Shown piece by piece: positions 35,828 to 47,710 of a DNA stretch of 64,000 nucleotides. Origin of the DNA: Chamaecrista fasciculata. Lineage: Eukaryota > Streptophyta > Magnoliopsida > Fabales > Fabaceae. The translations under genes were made by a program, and so were the position numbers. The stretch's first letter is position 1. Each line of letters starts with the position of its first letter. Below the pieces are notes generated by a model, which did no database searches, was not told the origin of the DNA, and saw only the letters and a list, made by a program, of their open reading frames with translations. The stretch covers positions 124,001 to 188,000 of the forward strand of contig QANZ01026610.1 in NCBI GenBank assembly GCA_003254925.1, given 5' to 3'.

Positions 35828-36976
35828 CTAAACGACATACATGAGTGAATCGAAATCAGATAAAGAGGAAACAGCTTCAATAGCACGGCCTAGTGGCCAC
35901 GACGCATCAAGATTCGTATCTTTGTACGGAAGTTGGTCAACCACTGTAACCACCTCCCATTTGTCTAGCCCTGCAAATTAATATTAATCAATTTAATTAG
36001 TATTATCATATGCTTTATTTAATTCCGTAAGAATTTAACAATAATATTTGCATTAGTATTAATTAATGTGAGTGAAGATAGAGATATACCGAATCCGTCG
36101 ACGAGCAAAGCGTACTGATAGACAAGATCGAGACAGATGTAAGGAAGAGAATCAGAATCAAGAAGAGGATAAGCAGAAGAGGCCTCCTCGTATGATGTTT
36201 TGCAAGCAAGTTCTGCTGCTATCTTATAATCCACCACTCGAACTTTTGAATTGGGTTGGTTTGAATCAGCAAAACCAGCCTATATAATACCAATGCAATC
36301 AATCTCAATTACATGCTCAGGCCCAAAACAAAAAGTGTCAATTACGTGTTGCATGCATTCTTTCATTACATTTTTTTTTGGTTACAAGTCTTTGGTTTCA
36401 AATTTACAAATTACAATAAATTGGTAAGAGTTTTGAAACATGAGTATGAAAATGTATTAAAGGTATAACTACTACACATACTTACATCAATAGCAAGGTA
36501 ATAGAAGGATGTGGCAAGATAAAGATTTTGTTGTCCAGCTCCTCCTCCACCATTCCAAATGCCACCAAATGTGCAATTCTTGTACGGACACGTGGCATTC
36601 ACATTCAGAAACTCCAGAACCAACTCTCTGCATTCTGTGTAGTTTGACCCGCTACTCTTTGCTTTCGCAGTGTAATTCACATCATTATATTCGTAAATCC
36701 CTACAAATTAACCAACAACAACCAACACAAATACTAATTAATATTCCACCTCTTCATTGAAATGTAGAGATTAAATCATAATTTTGAGATAAACTCAAAT
36801 TGAGAAAAATAAGTTTTCTAATTTAATTAGTATATTTTAGTGTAGGTAAGTAATGCTTACCATCATAACCAGATAAAATGCATGGGTTGGCAGAATCACC
36901 AGTGAGGTTTAGAAGCTCAGCACGAGAAGCTTCTTTACCATGGTACAAGTAGCTGTAATCACAAGATTCAAATTCA

Positions 36977-37015
<39 letters not shown>

Positions 37016-39398
37016 ATATAAATTGTGAATTTGTATATTTATATAGATATATATAAACCTGTGAACATAGATGTTATATTTGGTTTGGTTGAGGTGAATC
37101 TGAGTGATGTAAGAAGAGTTAGGAGCATTTGCAGCATTTTCAGCTGAAACGGCATATGCCACTTGAACTGATCCCCCTCCAATATCAATTACCCCACTCG
37201 TTTCCGAGTAGTCCTTTCCCAAGTTTCCCAATAGATAATTTATTGTCACCTATATCCATAATATTTCATATCATCAACAACGCAAATAAACAAAATATAT
37301 GCTTTTAGTTTTAGTGTTTTATATATATATATATATATATATATCAACAACGATCAATTTTTTAATTTAATTGGTAGCGTTAGTAAATGTAGTTAAATAA
37401 AATTGAAAAGTGAGTTCGAGTCTTTTTTTCTTATATAATTCTTTTTTACTTTTTAGTCTTAAATTCATTTTTGAATTTAGTTTAACTTATTTTTTTTACT
37501 TATAGTATTAACTGCATAGTAAAAAAAATTTGTTAGAGTAATTTATAATTCTGAACCCTTGTATTTAGATTTGAAATGAGATAAATATAATTAAATTTAC
37601 TTGTTTAACCGTGGAACAAGTAGTCCACTTTCAAGGTCCGATTTGATTTATTTGTTAACAATTCTAATTGTATAGAAAAATGACTCATAAAAAACAATAT
37701 TTAACTTCAAATTTGAAATGGAAAATATAAGATCACATTCATTCATGGAAACTAAAAAAAAAGATAAAAAATTATAGAAACATGAAAAAATCAATTTCAC
37801 AACAAAAATTAAAAAAAAAATAGAGTAAAAGATTATATTGAAACTTATCCCAAATATATGAGACCCAAATTATTATATATGCATATATATTAAATAAAAA
37901 ATATATTTCCCTACCTCTAGGTGCCTAACCTTAATTATCTAATTCATTTCCCTTCTTTTGTAGGCCGTAAATCTGTCGCCATTCACCATAAAATTAGGGA
38001 TTGTATGTTGTGTATTTTTTTTGAATTTTTATTAGATTATATTTAGGGATTGGCATATATTTACTGGACTTGTCGTCCTTCTAATTTTTTTTTTTTTGAA
38101 ATTATGGTTTTTTTACTTTTTAAATTTTCATCTTAATAATTAACAAAGGAAACCGATTAACCGAACCAATCCAAACCGATTGAAGTCGGGTTGGATTAGT
38201 TCGGTTGGTCTAAAATAATTGGATTAGTTGGATGACTTTTGTTGTCATCTAATCCGTTCAGTTTGGTTGAAAAAATATGTTCAAACCGATCCAAACCGAA
38301 GTTTGAACACCCCTAACACAAATCTTCATTTAATATAAATATTTAATAATAATTTTAAAAAAAATTAGAATTTTAAATTCCTTTGAAATATTAAAAAAAT
38401 ATTTAAACATTTTTTTGATTATGTGTATATATATTTGTTAGTGTGTTTATTATAACTAAATATGGAAGGTTGTTACCCATGAATAGTAGCCTTCCTCTGT
38501 TCCGGAGATGACGCTAACAGACTCAACATCAAAGGAGCTGTTGCTGCTGAGATAGTCCGAAATCTTCAAATCATAATAATACACCAAAATCAAAACCCAG
38601 AATTAATGGGTCAAACTACACATAATAACTATAACTATAACTATATATATATAGGAAGCATTTCAAGATCTATACATATATATATATATATGGTTAATTA
38701 ATTACCGCTTCCAAGATTTCATCAGAAGCATTGCCTTTCAATTCTCTCAACCCCGCCGTTGCCTGAAAAAAAAAAAAGGGTGAAAGTATACATCAAGTGG
38801 GATGAGATAGAGTGAGTGTAATTATTAATTAAAGAGCGTAAATGTAATTATATATTAATTAACATTAATTTAACAGGAGTGAGTGATGGAATTAAACAGA
38901 CCCCAACAATAATGGGAGTGGTGGATCGAGAGCTTTCAGGAACAACATCCTCTGCTTTCTCCAAAAGGGGAGCCAAAGATTCTGCTGCCCCTTCTGGATC
39001 CTTTGCATATGAACTAAAACCCGGCTTCACCTATATATAATCATAATTATAATCAACAAAAAGCGTACGTCAATTATATATACAATGTAACAAGTGGTGA
39101 AATTAAAAAAGTTCAAATTTTGAATACATGATGAAATTACCTTAGCATAAAGCTCATAATCATCGCCGACGCGAATGAGAGTCAAGGAGGTGTTGAAATG
39201 GAAGACGTGGATGCGTGTGCCGGTGCTGCCGCCGTCGACTATGACGGCGTACGAAGTGGAATTGGAATCAGAAGCAGAAGCAGTAGTAGTGTGAGTGTGA
39301 AATTGGGATGGTGAGATAATTTTACGGTGGGAAAAGGATGAGGTTGAAAGTGGCACAAAGCAGAGTAACAAGAAGAGTGTTATCACAGACTCCATCAT
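35828..39398 (-). CDS. Apyrase (GDA1/CD39 family), ecto-type, copy 2
   Basis: Nine exons: 39398-39141, 39030-38902, 38762-38706, 38563-38477, 37249-37059, 36952-36861, 36700-36486, 36279-36090, 35970-35828; 453 residues. I start at ATG-ATG (MMESV) because the open frame further upstream has no ATG. Residues 1-20 form a signal peptide ([15 protein letters not shown]). ACR1 is [14 protein letters not shown] (~53-66): the usual FDAGS reads VDGGS, a change in the phosphate-binding loop. ACR2 is TPIIVGATAGLR, ACR3 [20 protein letters not shown]4 [15 protein letters not shown] and ACR5 [11 protein letters not shown]. Exon sizes match copy 1 except small in-frame differences in exons 1, 4 and 5. It is likely a secreted or surface nucleotidase; the ACR1 change could alter activity. 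Intron 4 holds hAT-like repeat sequence. Confidence 0.93.
36977..37015. repeat. (TA)n-(GA)n microsatellite in apyrase copy 2 intron 5
   Basis: About 10 TA units followed by about 9 GA units. It fills over a third of this 106-nt intron. Confidence 0.9.
38148..38322. repeat. hAT-like repeat end with CCGAACC/CAAACCG motifs
   Basis: Many 'aaccgatccaaaccgaa' style motifs in both orientations, ending GAACACCCCTAAC. Plant hAT non-autonomous elements often end with (G)TTAGGGGTGTTC followed by such motifs. The other end is not found, so this may be a truncated copy. It lies in intron 4 of apyrase copy 2. Confidence 0.5.
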
Positions 39399-39594
39399 GT
39401 TTACTCCAACCACACAGTACCACAACCACTCATCATGTTTACATAAATCCCATATATATCATCATCTTTGTCAATAATATGTAAAAGCCTCCATCCAATG
39501 CTTTTGGATTCTCCTTGTGGAGTATGTGGTGAGAAAAAATGTTTTGTTTTGCCATTTAATATACATGTTGTCACTATTAACAGAAAAACTTATA

Positions 39595-39860
39595 GAGTAA
39601 ACTAACAATTTGGTCCCTGAAAGATTAACGAGCTAACAAATCGGTCCCTGAAAGATTGAAATGTATAATTTAGTCCCTGAAAGATCAAAATGAGATACTA
39701 ATTAGTCCTTTTTATGGACTAAATAGTATACCGTTTTAATCTTTTAAGGACTAAAAATATACTATTTTAATCTTCCAGGGACTCAATTGTACATTTCAAT
39801 CTTTTAGGAACTGAGTTGTCAGCTCGATGATCTTTCAGAGACCAAATTGTTAGTTTACTC
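39595..39860. mobile_element. GAGTAAAC-family MULE-like MITE with 9-bp target duplication
   Basis: A 266-bp element from GAGTAAACTAACAATTTGG to CCAAATTGTTAGTTTACTC, exact inverted ends, flanked by AAACTTATA (39586-39594 and 39861-39869). The inside has repeated 'ttagtccctgaaagat' blocks, inverted in the right half. It lies ~200 bp upstream of apyrase copy 2, in its likely promoter. Confidence 0.88.
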
Positions 39861-39869
39861 AAACTTATA

Positions 39870-42291
39870 TTATCGTTGTCTCTTAATTACTTATGGATAG
39901 GTTGTGCTGATTACTTTCTTTTCTAGCTAAAAGCTTTAATTTCACACCCCGGGGAGTAGTTTATTAGTGTGTATTAAGTAGATGCTACATCTAGTTTTAT
40001 CAGCAGTAGATGAATAATTTATAGTTTTTAAGAAAAATGTTATATATTTTAATTCAGTGATTCAGTCATTAAAAATAAATATTGGAGACAATATATATTA
40101 AGATCATTAATTAAAAATTTAATAGAAAATGTGATATTTCAAAATTTGTTAGTATTATATTTAGTAATTAATGTAAAAAATTATATTTATTATTAAATTT
40201 AAATAACTATCTTAAAAATAATTAAATTAATTGTAATTGTAATTGTATTTTTAAGGGTTAAATTTTATAATATTATATTTTAAGAACTAAATTGATTTTT
40301 TTTAATCTTTTAGGGACTAAATTATTGATTTAATTAAATATTAATGCATCCTATTTATGAAAACAAAAAATAAAGCTAATTAGCTCTCACTTTTTTATTT
40401 TAGAATTTAGACAAAATTAATCTATGTTTAAGTTAATTGAAAAGTCTCATAAAAGGAGGTCAAAATTCTTTTAATAAGGATATTGCAGATAAAACTCTAA
40501 CACAAACCTTTATTTACAGACATTAAGATATACATCACTCTAACTTATCATTTACTAGTGAATTGATTTATTTATGCAACATGATGAGGTGAGACATAAT
40601 TAAAATCAAACGATATGGTCATGGCCAACTATATCATCATTTACCATGTGAATTAAATTTGTGATGAATATACAATTATTCAGTCACTTTCAAACTAATC
40701 AAGGGTATAATTTAATTAGAAATTGATTAAATAATATTAATTAAATGATAAGTGAGTCATCATCAACCGCGATATAATTGTCTCATCTGTAAATAATTGT
40801 GGCATGATGTGGCGCGCTTCAATTTCTCATTAATGAATGTGGCTAGATAACATAATTTAGGTTTAGATTAGAAAAAATAACTAACTTTCTAAAATCATTA
40901 TGACAGGACCTATCTTTTTTCCTCTAAAATTTGACACTATAGAAATATCATCAACCTAAGGCAGTGAAATGGATCCTCCACCATATATAAAGGTCACAAA
41001 AAGTCAAAAATCCTAACAAGGTACGAACAGTCATCTTCCATTTTACATTTTTACTTTTACTTTTACAGTTTTACCTAGTGGTCGTGTTCTGGGTCTGTAC
41101 GAACATGTGGCAGGAAAAAGTCAGCACGTTTTTTAAATGGTTTAGGTTGGGGGTCCCACTCCCACAGCCTCATATTTTTGGACCATGTCTTTTTTTTTTT
41201 GGCCTCTTATTGGACCATGTCCGTATTTTGTTCTTTTCAAGACATATGGACCATTTTTGGATAGGTAAAAACATCATTTTTTTTAACCTTTAAATTTTAT
41301 ATTAATTTTTAATTTTATTTTTACACTTATTCTTTATTAATTTCATCTTTAATATTTTAAATATTAATTTTATCTACTTTATTAGTAAGACTTATATGTA
41401 AAATATAAAACTATTAGTAAATAATTAAATACTGATCAAATGAAAGATTAGATGATATATATTATTTATTTATTAAATAAATTTAAATTTAAAGATAAAT
41501 AAATTTTATGTTAAATAAAATTCTTAAAAAATATATAAAATGAACATAAAATTTAAATACGAAAAATGTGTTGCATTTTCGTATATATCATCTCTTTTTA
41601 TTTTTTTGGCCAAAAGTATAAATCATCTCATTTGGTTTGTTTTTAGTGCATTATTATTATTATTGGGCCTGGTTTTTAGTGCATTATTGCTCTCTACTTT
41701 AGATAACAAATGTGTGGAACTCATTGAAGCAAGTAGGTATTCTTTTTTAGGCAAAAAAAAAAAAAAATACTAGGTATTCTTTACATTTCTTGGTTTTAGA
41801 AATAATATTGAAAAATGACCAGAAAAAAAGATAATATTGAAAATGGATATAACTAAGATACTATAGATTTCTTATTTTGGAAACTCCATTTTGTTTTTGG
41901 CCTGATTATTTTGGAACTCCATCAAAATTAATTTTTTGAGCTGAATAAGAATGGGTTTTTTAGGCCAAAAAAAAAGAATTTTGAAATTAATCTACGTTTT
42001 CGAACTTACAAAAAGTTATATTTAAATTTTGATTCAAAGAATTTCAAAATAATTTTTTATTAATATCAAAATATAATTTTATCATCAACACTCCTTTTTC
42101 AAAATGCAACATTGAAGATAAACTAACACGGTCAGATTCTGCCAGTGGTGAATGGCCAAAAAAAAAAAAAGATTCTGCCAGTGGTCAATACATGACTTCT
42201 TGTGGTTACTCCTTATTAATGAAGCACAATCCCAATTCCAATGCCTTACCCTCTTGCTCTCATTTTGAGAGGTACTAGTCTTTAATAGTTT
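39870..42291. other. AT-rich intergenic region
   Basis: No gene recognised. Several poly-T and poly-A tracts and a short tandem of 'agattctgccagtggt' near 42134-42185. Confidence 0.5.
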
Positions 42292-42600
42292 AATCTGGAA
42301 GTTCAAAGTGCCAAGAAAACTTGTTCTTTTCTTATGGAAGATTCTGCTTGTTACTCCGGTCTCTCCCTACTAAAGTTTCTTTAAGTTAGCATCATATCAA
42401 TCTTCCAAATTTGTGTCAATTCTGCCACGAAGAACAAGACTTGTCTTTTCATTTGTTCTTCATAAGTCCATTTGCTGGGGGGCCATATATGGTTTGGATC
42501 TACCCTCACAATTTCTTCAAGACCATTTTAAATTTTGGGTACTTGATCATCTTTTCAACCCCAAGGGTGTTTCATCCTTTGACCAATGCAACAGTAAGGT
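42292..42600 (+). pseudogene. LINE-type reverse transcriptase fragment (zf-RVT region)
   Basis: The plus strand reads IWKFKVPRKLVLFLWKILL, then in another frame LPNLCQFCHEEQDLSFHLFF and SPFAG-PYMVWI. This matches the zinc-binding 'zf-RVT' domain near the C-terminus of plant LINE reverse transcriptases (W-K-VP-K---FLW, then C--C---E---HLF--C-FA--VW). The frames do not connect and nothing else of the element is seen, so it is a decayed fragment. Confidence 0.65.
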
Positions 42601-42639
42601 AATCCTCTTCATTCTCTACTCCATCTAACAAGCTAGGAA

Positions 42640-43268
42640 TGAATTGGTATATATATATATAAGTTCTACGTGCGCCTGCATGTTTCTCTTTATTACCAAG
42701 GGTCAACAATCTATCTTCCTTGTCAAGACTATTGGTACATACACATTATAAAGTTGAACAGCATTTCAAGATGGAACCTGCAGGACTTCGCAGACCAAAA
42801 TGTTTCATATGAATTATGACCATTACTAAAACTTGAAAGAAAATGCAAATAACTCCCCTGCATTTTGTCCCTGTTACAAATAAGTAAATAACCCATGATT
42901 TTAATTCAAACAACAATTCCCCTCAAATTACCATATTATTTGCAGAAGGCGGCCTTGATAGTCAAATTCACATAGTAATCATATAGGCTGGTTAGAAATG
43001 TTGAAGCCTCTTTCTTGTTATGTCCCCAGTTCTTGCCAAACTAGCTATTAGGTCCTTGAAGGAAAACTAAATTATCTGTCCAAAAAGAGAGAGAGAAACT
43101 AACATGCTAGAGAGAGAAAGTCAGAGTAGAAAGAATGAATTTTGTTTTGTATATTGAAAGAATAATGTTAGTTACAAAGGCTGCAGTTATATAAATTATA
43201 AAATAACTTACTGGATATGGCTTTCTTTCTCACAGTACCATGCCCCACATATTTATTCCATAAACCAG
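42640..43268. other. Intergenic, 3' side of the PPR gene
   Basis: No gene recognised; probably includes the PPR 3' UTR. Confidence 0.4.
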
Positions 43269-44888
43269 TCACCTGGGGTTTAGATACCTATACTTAGAAA
43301 TCCCTACCCAAATCATTTTCTCTGTTCTCCATTCTGGACGGAAGCCTTTCTCCTGCATCTCTAGATAATATTTGAACGCATCCTCCAATTTCCCGTTCAG
43401 AAACAGGCCGTGAATCAGTGCAGTATAAGAACTATGGTCAGGGTAGAATCCACATTTAATCATCTCACTCCATAACTTATAGACAATAAAAAGATGCCGC
43501 CATTGGCAAAACCTTCTTATCAACATTATGTAAGTCTCAATAGTTGGGTGACAACCCTCCTCTCTCATCTCATTCCAAAGATCAATCACCTCCTCCTTGG
43601 TCTTTAAAACACGGAAGAGAGCATGATAAGTCTGAATTGTAGGGGATATGCCACGTTGCAACATCTCATTCAAAATTACTTTAGCATCTTCAACTAAGTC
43701 AGCTTTGCAAAGGGCCTTGATCAGTGAGTTGTATGTAGTAATATTTGGAGCAGTACAGTCCTCTTCCATAATTCTCATGAGATTGACAGCTTCTTTCGAA
43801 AGCCTAGCCTTTGCAAGACCATGAATAACTGCATTATAAACCTTCCTATTTGGAGTTATAGTCATTTTCCTCATCTGGTCAAGCAATTTGAGGACCATAA
43901 AGAGTTTAGAAGCTTTTGAATAGCATGATATGATAGAAGCATATGAGACGACATCATATTGGATTCCTCTCTTGCTCATCTCGTGCCAAATTCTTTGCGC
44001 ATGATATGGGCTAACAATCACATTACACCATCCATCAAGAATAATGTTAAAACTTTTGGTATTAAATGGGAATACATTTTGATAGTGGAAGAGTAATTTC
44101 TCAGCATCTCGCACATTCTTGAAATCACAGAGGGCAGAAAGAAGGCTTTGAAATTCCCTTAACCCAACTTGAAAGTTAAATTGCTTACCGGCGTGGAATG
44201 TATTTATAGCCATCCCAACATCATGTACAGCACAGTATCTCCGAATCATAATCAAGAGAGTTCGAGGGGTGACAAGTGATGGACCAGAGCTACCTCCTCT
44301 CATTTTACCAATAAGAGCCCATGCAATGTCAAACTTTCCCATTTTGCCGAGGATAGATATCATCAAATGGAACTCACGAATTGAATAAGAATAACCTGGT
44401 TGTTCGCCAGCCCACAAAAAAAAGGTGAGAGCTGCTTCCCAGACATTGCGAACTCTTGAAAGGATCTCCACGACCAACTCTGGTGACGGTCTAATACCAC
44501 ATTGATCAAGCTTAAATACAATTTCAGATAGTCCACACCCAGGTTTACATAATATATCCAAAATGGTTTTAACATCTTGGGTAAGATGATCCCTTACGTC
44601 TAATTGATAAAAGTGAGCACCATTCTTTTCATGAGTTAAGGCCTTATCTAATCGGAGTACATGGGAAGATGCTCTAAAGGTGTTGGTTGGGGCTGAAGAA
44701 GAAAAGAAAAGGAATGACAAAACCCACTTCGGTGAAGCTGAGAAAGTCTCCGACTTTGAAGGGTTCAGGAATCTAAAAGAAGTGAGGGGCTGCTTAGCTA
44801 TATGGCTGAAATCAAAAGGGAGTATATTGTGGTAAATGCATGGTAGCACATAAGAGAAAACAGATAACTTAGATCTTATTGAGATCAT
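43269..44888 (-). CDS. P-class pentatricopeptide repeat (PPR) protein
   Basis: Organelle RNA-binding protein of the PPR family, 539 residues in one exon. The first ~80 residues are rich in Ser, Phe, Leu and basic residues with few acids, as in a mitochondrial targeting sequence. About eight to ten PPR units follow from residue ~170 to ~520, for example SFNIILDGWCN, VVSYASIISCYSKAS, VYNAVIHGLAKARLSKEAVN, TTYNSLIKALCKADLVEDAK, TYHALFRVLKTKEEVIDLW and SSYTALIHGLFLNGKLEDAF. No E, DYW or SMR domain is visible at the C-terminus, so this is P class. The ATG at 44888 is just inside a plausible splice acceptor, which suggests an upstream leader exon. Its RNA target cannot be read from sequence alone. 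Confidence 0.93.
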   Translation of the reverse strand: MISIRSKLSVFSYVLPCIYHNILPFDFSHIAKQPLTSFRFLNPSKSETFSASPKWVLSFLFFSSSAPTNTFRASSHVLRLDKALTHEKNGAHFYQLDVRDHLTQDVKTILDILCKPGCGLSEIVFKLDQCGIRPSPELVVEILSRVRNVWEAALTFFLWAGEQPGYSYSIREFHLMISILGKMGKFDIAWALIGKMRGGSSGPSLVTPRTLLIMIRRYCAVHDVGMAINTFHAGKQFNFQVGLREFQSLLSALCDFKNVRDAEKLLFHYQNVFPFNTKSFNIILDGWCNVIVSPYHAQRIWHEMSKRGIQYDVVSYASIISCYSKASKLFMVLKLLDQMRKMTITPNRKVYNAVIHGLAKARLSKEAVNLMRIMEEDCTAPNITTYNSLIKALCKADLVEDAKVILNEMLQRGISPTIQTYHALFRVLKTKEEVIDLWNEMREEGCHPTIETYIMLIRRFCQWRHLFIVYKLWSEMIKCGFYPDHSSYTALIHGLFLNGKLEDAFKYYLEMQEKGFRPEWRTEKMIWVGISKYRYLNPR

Positions 44889-46103
44889 GTGTGATAGATA
44901 CTAGAAAGGCAAAGCTCAGGAAGGCATCTTAATGTTGGAACATGGTAACCAAAACACGGTACTATACAAAATCAAAGAACCACCAAGGGAGATCCCCACT
45001 TTGGCAGAAGTTGTTTGTGAAAATGACTGAAAGAAATGCAAACCAAATTGATATCATCAGGCATAGATAGGTGTATACACTGCATATCTTGAAGTCCACT
45101 AGAATACGATTTTGGAAAGCTTCGAAGAAACAACTTTGGATTCAGAGAAAAAAAAGACCCAATCAGGAGTGGGGAGTGAATAGAAGGCAGCTTGCTAGGC
45201 GCTAGGTAAAAGAATCAACAAACACATTGTGAACAACAGATACATGCTAGGGCTCAAGCTATTCCACCCACCATTATTCCCAATGTTGTCAAAAGCAAGA
45301 TCTTACCTGAAATCAAAAGGGGCATAAGATAAATCAATTAGTTATATCATATCAAAGATCATAAGATCCTACCATTTATGAAAATAAATAAATAGTAACA
45401 TCAAAATTTTTAATAAGCATATTATAAAACCAATTAAAAATCACATTATTTTTCAAAAAAACAAACAACCAATGTCTATACAAAGTACATTAAACTTATA
45501 AAACAAAAATATCTAAATAGAAGTGCATATTTTTTGAAGCATAGGCAAGACAAAGAACGGATCCAAAGTTCCAGATCACTCAAAACAACAAATCATATAT
45601 GAAAATGAAGAAAACTTAGTTACACTAAACCAGTTAATAGGAGGAAGGCAGAAAGAAAATGTAAAATCTGCGGTTCATCCAGGTATAACAGATTGCACAT
45701 ATCATCTTCAGAGAAGGAGTGAAATGGAACAGAAAAAGGAATTCCATTTGCAGCATTGCGATAAAATACCAAACGATTCAAACAAATTTACTATTTTAAT
45801 CCCCCACAAATGGATAATAGGCATGCAAACTATGAGCAACCTTAAGAAAGCCAACAATTTCTGATGCTGCAGCCGGTGCCAGCATGTTACACATAATCTA
45901 TTAAATATTCTATCCTAGATCTAGAAACTCAGTTGATTTGATTATCACCTAGTAACATGAAGATAAGGCAGTTTTATCATACCTGTTGAATTCCACATCC
46001 AACTATCTGTCCCCAAACACTATCCCAAATTTGGGAGCTCTTAGCAGGGTAATTCGTTGGACAAGATCAACTTCAAGAAAAGAAACAACACAAAGATATT
46101 AGG

Positions 46104-46138
46104 CTGAATTTCAGGATATACTGAATTTCAGGATATAC
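46104..46138. repeat. 17-bp tandem duplication next to the plastid insertion
   Basis: 'tgaatttcaggatatac' occurs twice in a row, ending right where the plastid 16S sequence begins. It may be a trace of the repair event. Confidence 0.8.
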
Positions 46139-46140
46139 TA

Positions 46141-46242
46141 TCCTAGCCGTAAACGATGGATACTAGGCGCTGTGCGTATCGACCCGTGCAGTGCTGTAGC
46201 TAACGCGTTAAGTATCCCGCCTGGGGAGTACGTTCGCAAGAA

Positions 46243-46304
<62 letters not shown>

Positions 46305-46420
46305 CAAAGCAAAGAACCTTACCAGGGCTTGACATGCCGCGAATCCTCTTGAAAGAGAGGGGTGCCTTCGGGAACGCGGACACAGGTGGTGCATGGCTGT
46401 CGTCAGCTCGTGCCGTAAGG
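46141..46420 (+). pseudogene. Nuclear plastid DNA (NUPT): fragment of chloroplast 16S rRNA
   Basis: About 280 bp of plastid 16S rRNA in sense orientation, roughly Escherichia coli positions 780-1060. It includes universal landmarks: TAGCCGTAAACGATGGATAC, AACTCAAAGGAATTGACGGG, GTGGTTTAATTCGATGCAA and TGGCTGTCGTCAGCTCGTG. The spacer around GGATACTAGGCGCTGTGCG is the plastid form, not mitochondrial. From memory of plastid 16S I see about one difference (GCAAAGCAAAGAACC for GCAAAGCGAAGAACC), so the transfer is young. It is only a fragment and cannot work as rRNA here. Confidence 0.93.
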
Positions 46421-47370
46421 GGATACACACAAAATATCAAAATGCATACAGCTCCAATAGCAAATTCCCAAATACAGCCCAAGAACCAGAATACTTGAAT
46501 GCCTAAAGTGAGCTATGAAAGTTGGCCATAAAATGAGCCCCAAAGACTCCTAAATCAGACTAGGACTTCTAGACACAAAAACCAAGCAAAATGTGAGGGA
46601 AAATGGCCCCAAAACCAGAACTTATAGCACCATAAAATCATGTAAGAAGTGTTGGGAATGAGCCGTTTGGACAGTCACAAAAAGGGACACAAAAATAAGA
46701 ATCAATTCGTCAAACCTACTGAAAACGAGGTGAAAAAGGACCAAATGGACTCACAACAATGAATACCAAAAACAGGAACAAATAAGAGTTGCAAGAAAAC
46801 CAAGAACGTACCCAAAGAGTTCTACAACAAATCAGAACTGAAAGCAGTCATGAATACTTTGAAAACGTGCAGCAAATGGGGCAGAGGCATCCACAAAGAC
46901 CCATAACAAACAGACCTATAACGCATCCATTTACCTTGAAAATGGTTGATAACAAAGACAAGGAGGACCTCATCAAAACAGAACAAGACGACATCTAGAA
47001 TTAAATGGACAAGGCACTGAAAGAGGTATTTAGGACAATCCAAAATCAGCCATCAAGTGTTTCAAAATAAGCAAGCGAATCAAAAGAAGTACCAAATATT
47101 CAAATAGGCATGGAGTGGTTCCAAATTCCAAAATCAGCTAACTAACCCGAACAAAACACAATGGGCAAGCCCAAAACGTGAAGAGCTCAAGTGCAAGTAA
47201 GGTATACAACACTAAGATATAAGACTCAAGTTACCACAATGAGATTCTCACTAAGAACAACACGAGATTAATTTAAAAGCATAAATCTTCAGAACCATCC
47301 AACAATCAATTGTATCCATCAAAACCAATTACGGACAAGACGAAAGCAACGGATAGAAAATAAAGATACC

Positions 47371-47700
47371 TTATTGGAGTTGAATCTGAGAAGGGGAGGG
47401 TGGGAAACGCAAGTTGAGGTGTTTTCGTTTTCTGGGAAGTCGGCATCGAGTCCGACGAACTCCCACGATGATCCTTGAGCTCAAGATGAGGGGCTCTGTG
47501 AAGTGGAACTGATAAGTTGTTTTCGCGTTCAGAAACACACTTAGCGGGAAAGCGAATTTGTAATGGTGATAGAAGAGAAACCAGAAGGGAAGGGAGACGA
47601 GGCGGCGTGAGGAGGGGAATGATCTGGTAAGCGAAGAGCAACACAAAGACGGAGGCCGCGAAACATTGAGTGTTAGAGAGAGATGACACGCTTGAAGGCA
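47371..47700 (-). other. Probable 5' leader exon of the PPR gene
   Basis: GC-richer than its surroundings and pyrimidine-rich on the minus strand, ending ...CCAATAAG|GTATCT at 47370/47369, a good splice donor. A matching acceptor (CTTTCTAG) ends at 44901, 12 bases before the PPR ATG. This would make a ~2.5-kb leader intron. An ORF of up to 131 codons here matches no family I know. It could instead be a separate small gene. Confidence 0.4.
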
Positions 47701-47710
47701 AAACAAAATA

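Larger units (their letters stand above)
44901..47369 (-). other. Probable 5' leader intron of the PPR gene, carrying a plastid DNA insertion
   Basis: No coding sequence recognised apart from the plastid 16S rRNA fragment at 46141-46420. The flanks are A-rich on the plus strand without repeats I recognise. The intron assignment is inferred from splice-site motifs only. Confidence 0.35.

Noticed and set aside
39396-39425. Longer N-terminus (MWYCVVGVN...) for apyrase copy 2
   Set aside because: That frame begins at TTG; the first ATG is at 39398 and gives a proper signal peptide.
42411-42628. Overlapping plus-strand ORFs as a host gene
   Set aside because: The reading fits the zf-RVT region of a LINE reverse transcriptase spread over more than one frame, so it is a decayed LINE piece.
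46141-46420. Bacterial rRNA gene or bacterial contamination
   Set aside because: The variable positions are plastid-type and the fragment is embedded in plant sequence with no other bacterial signal.
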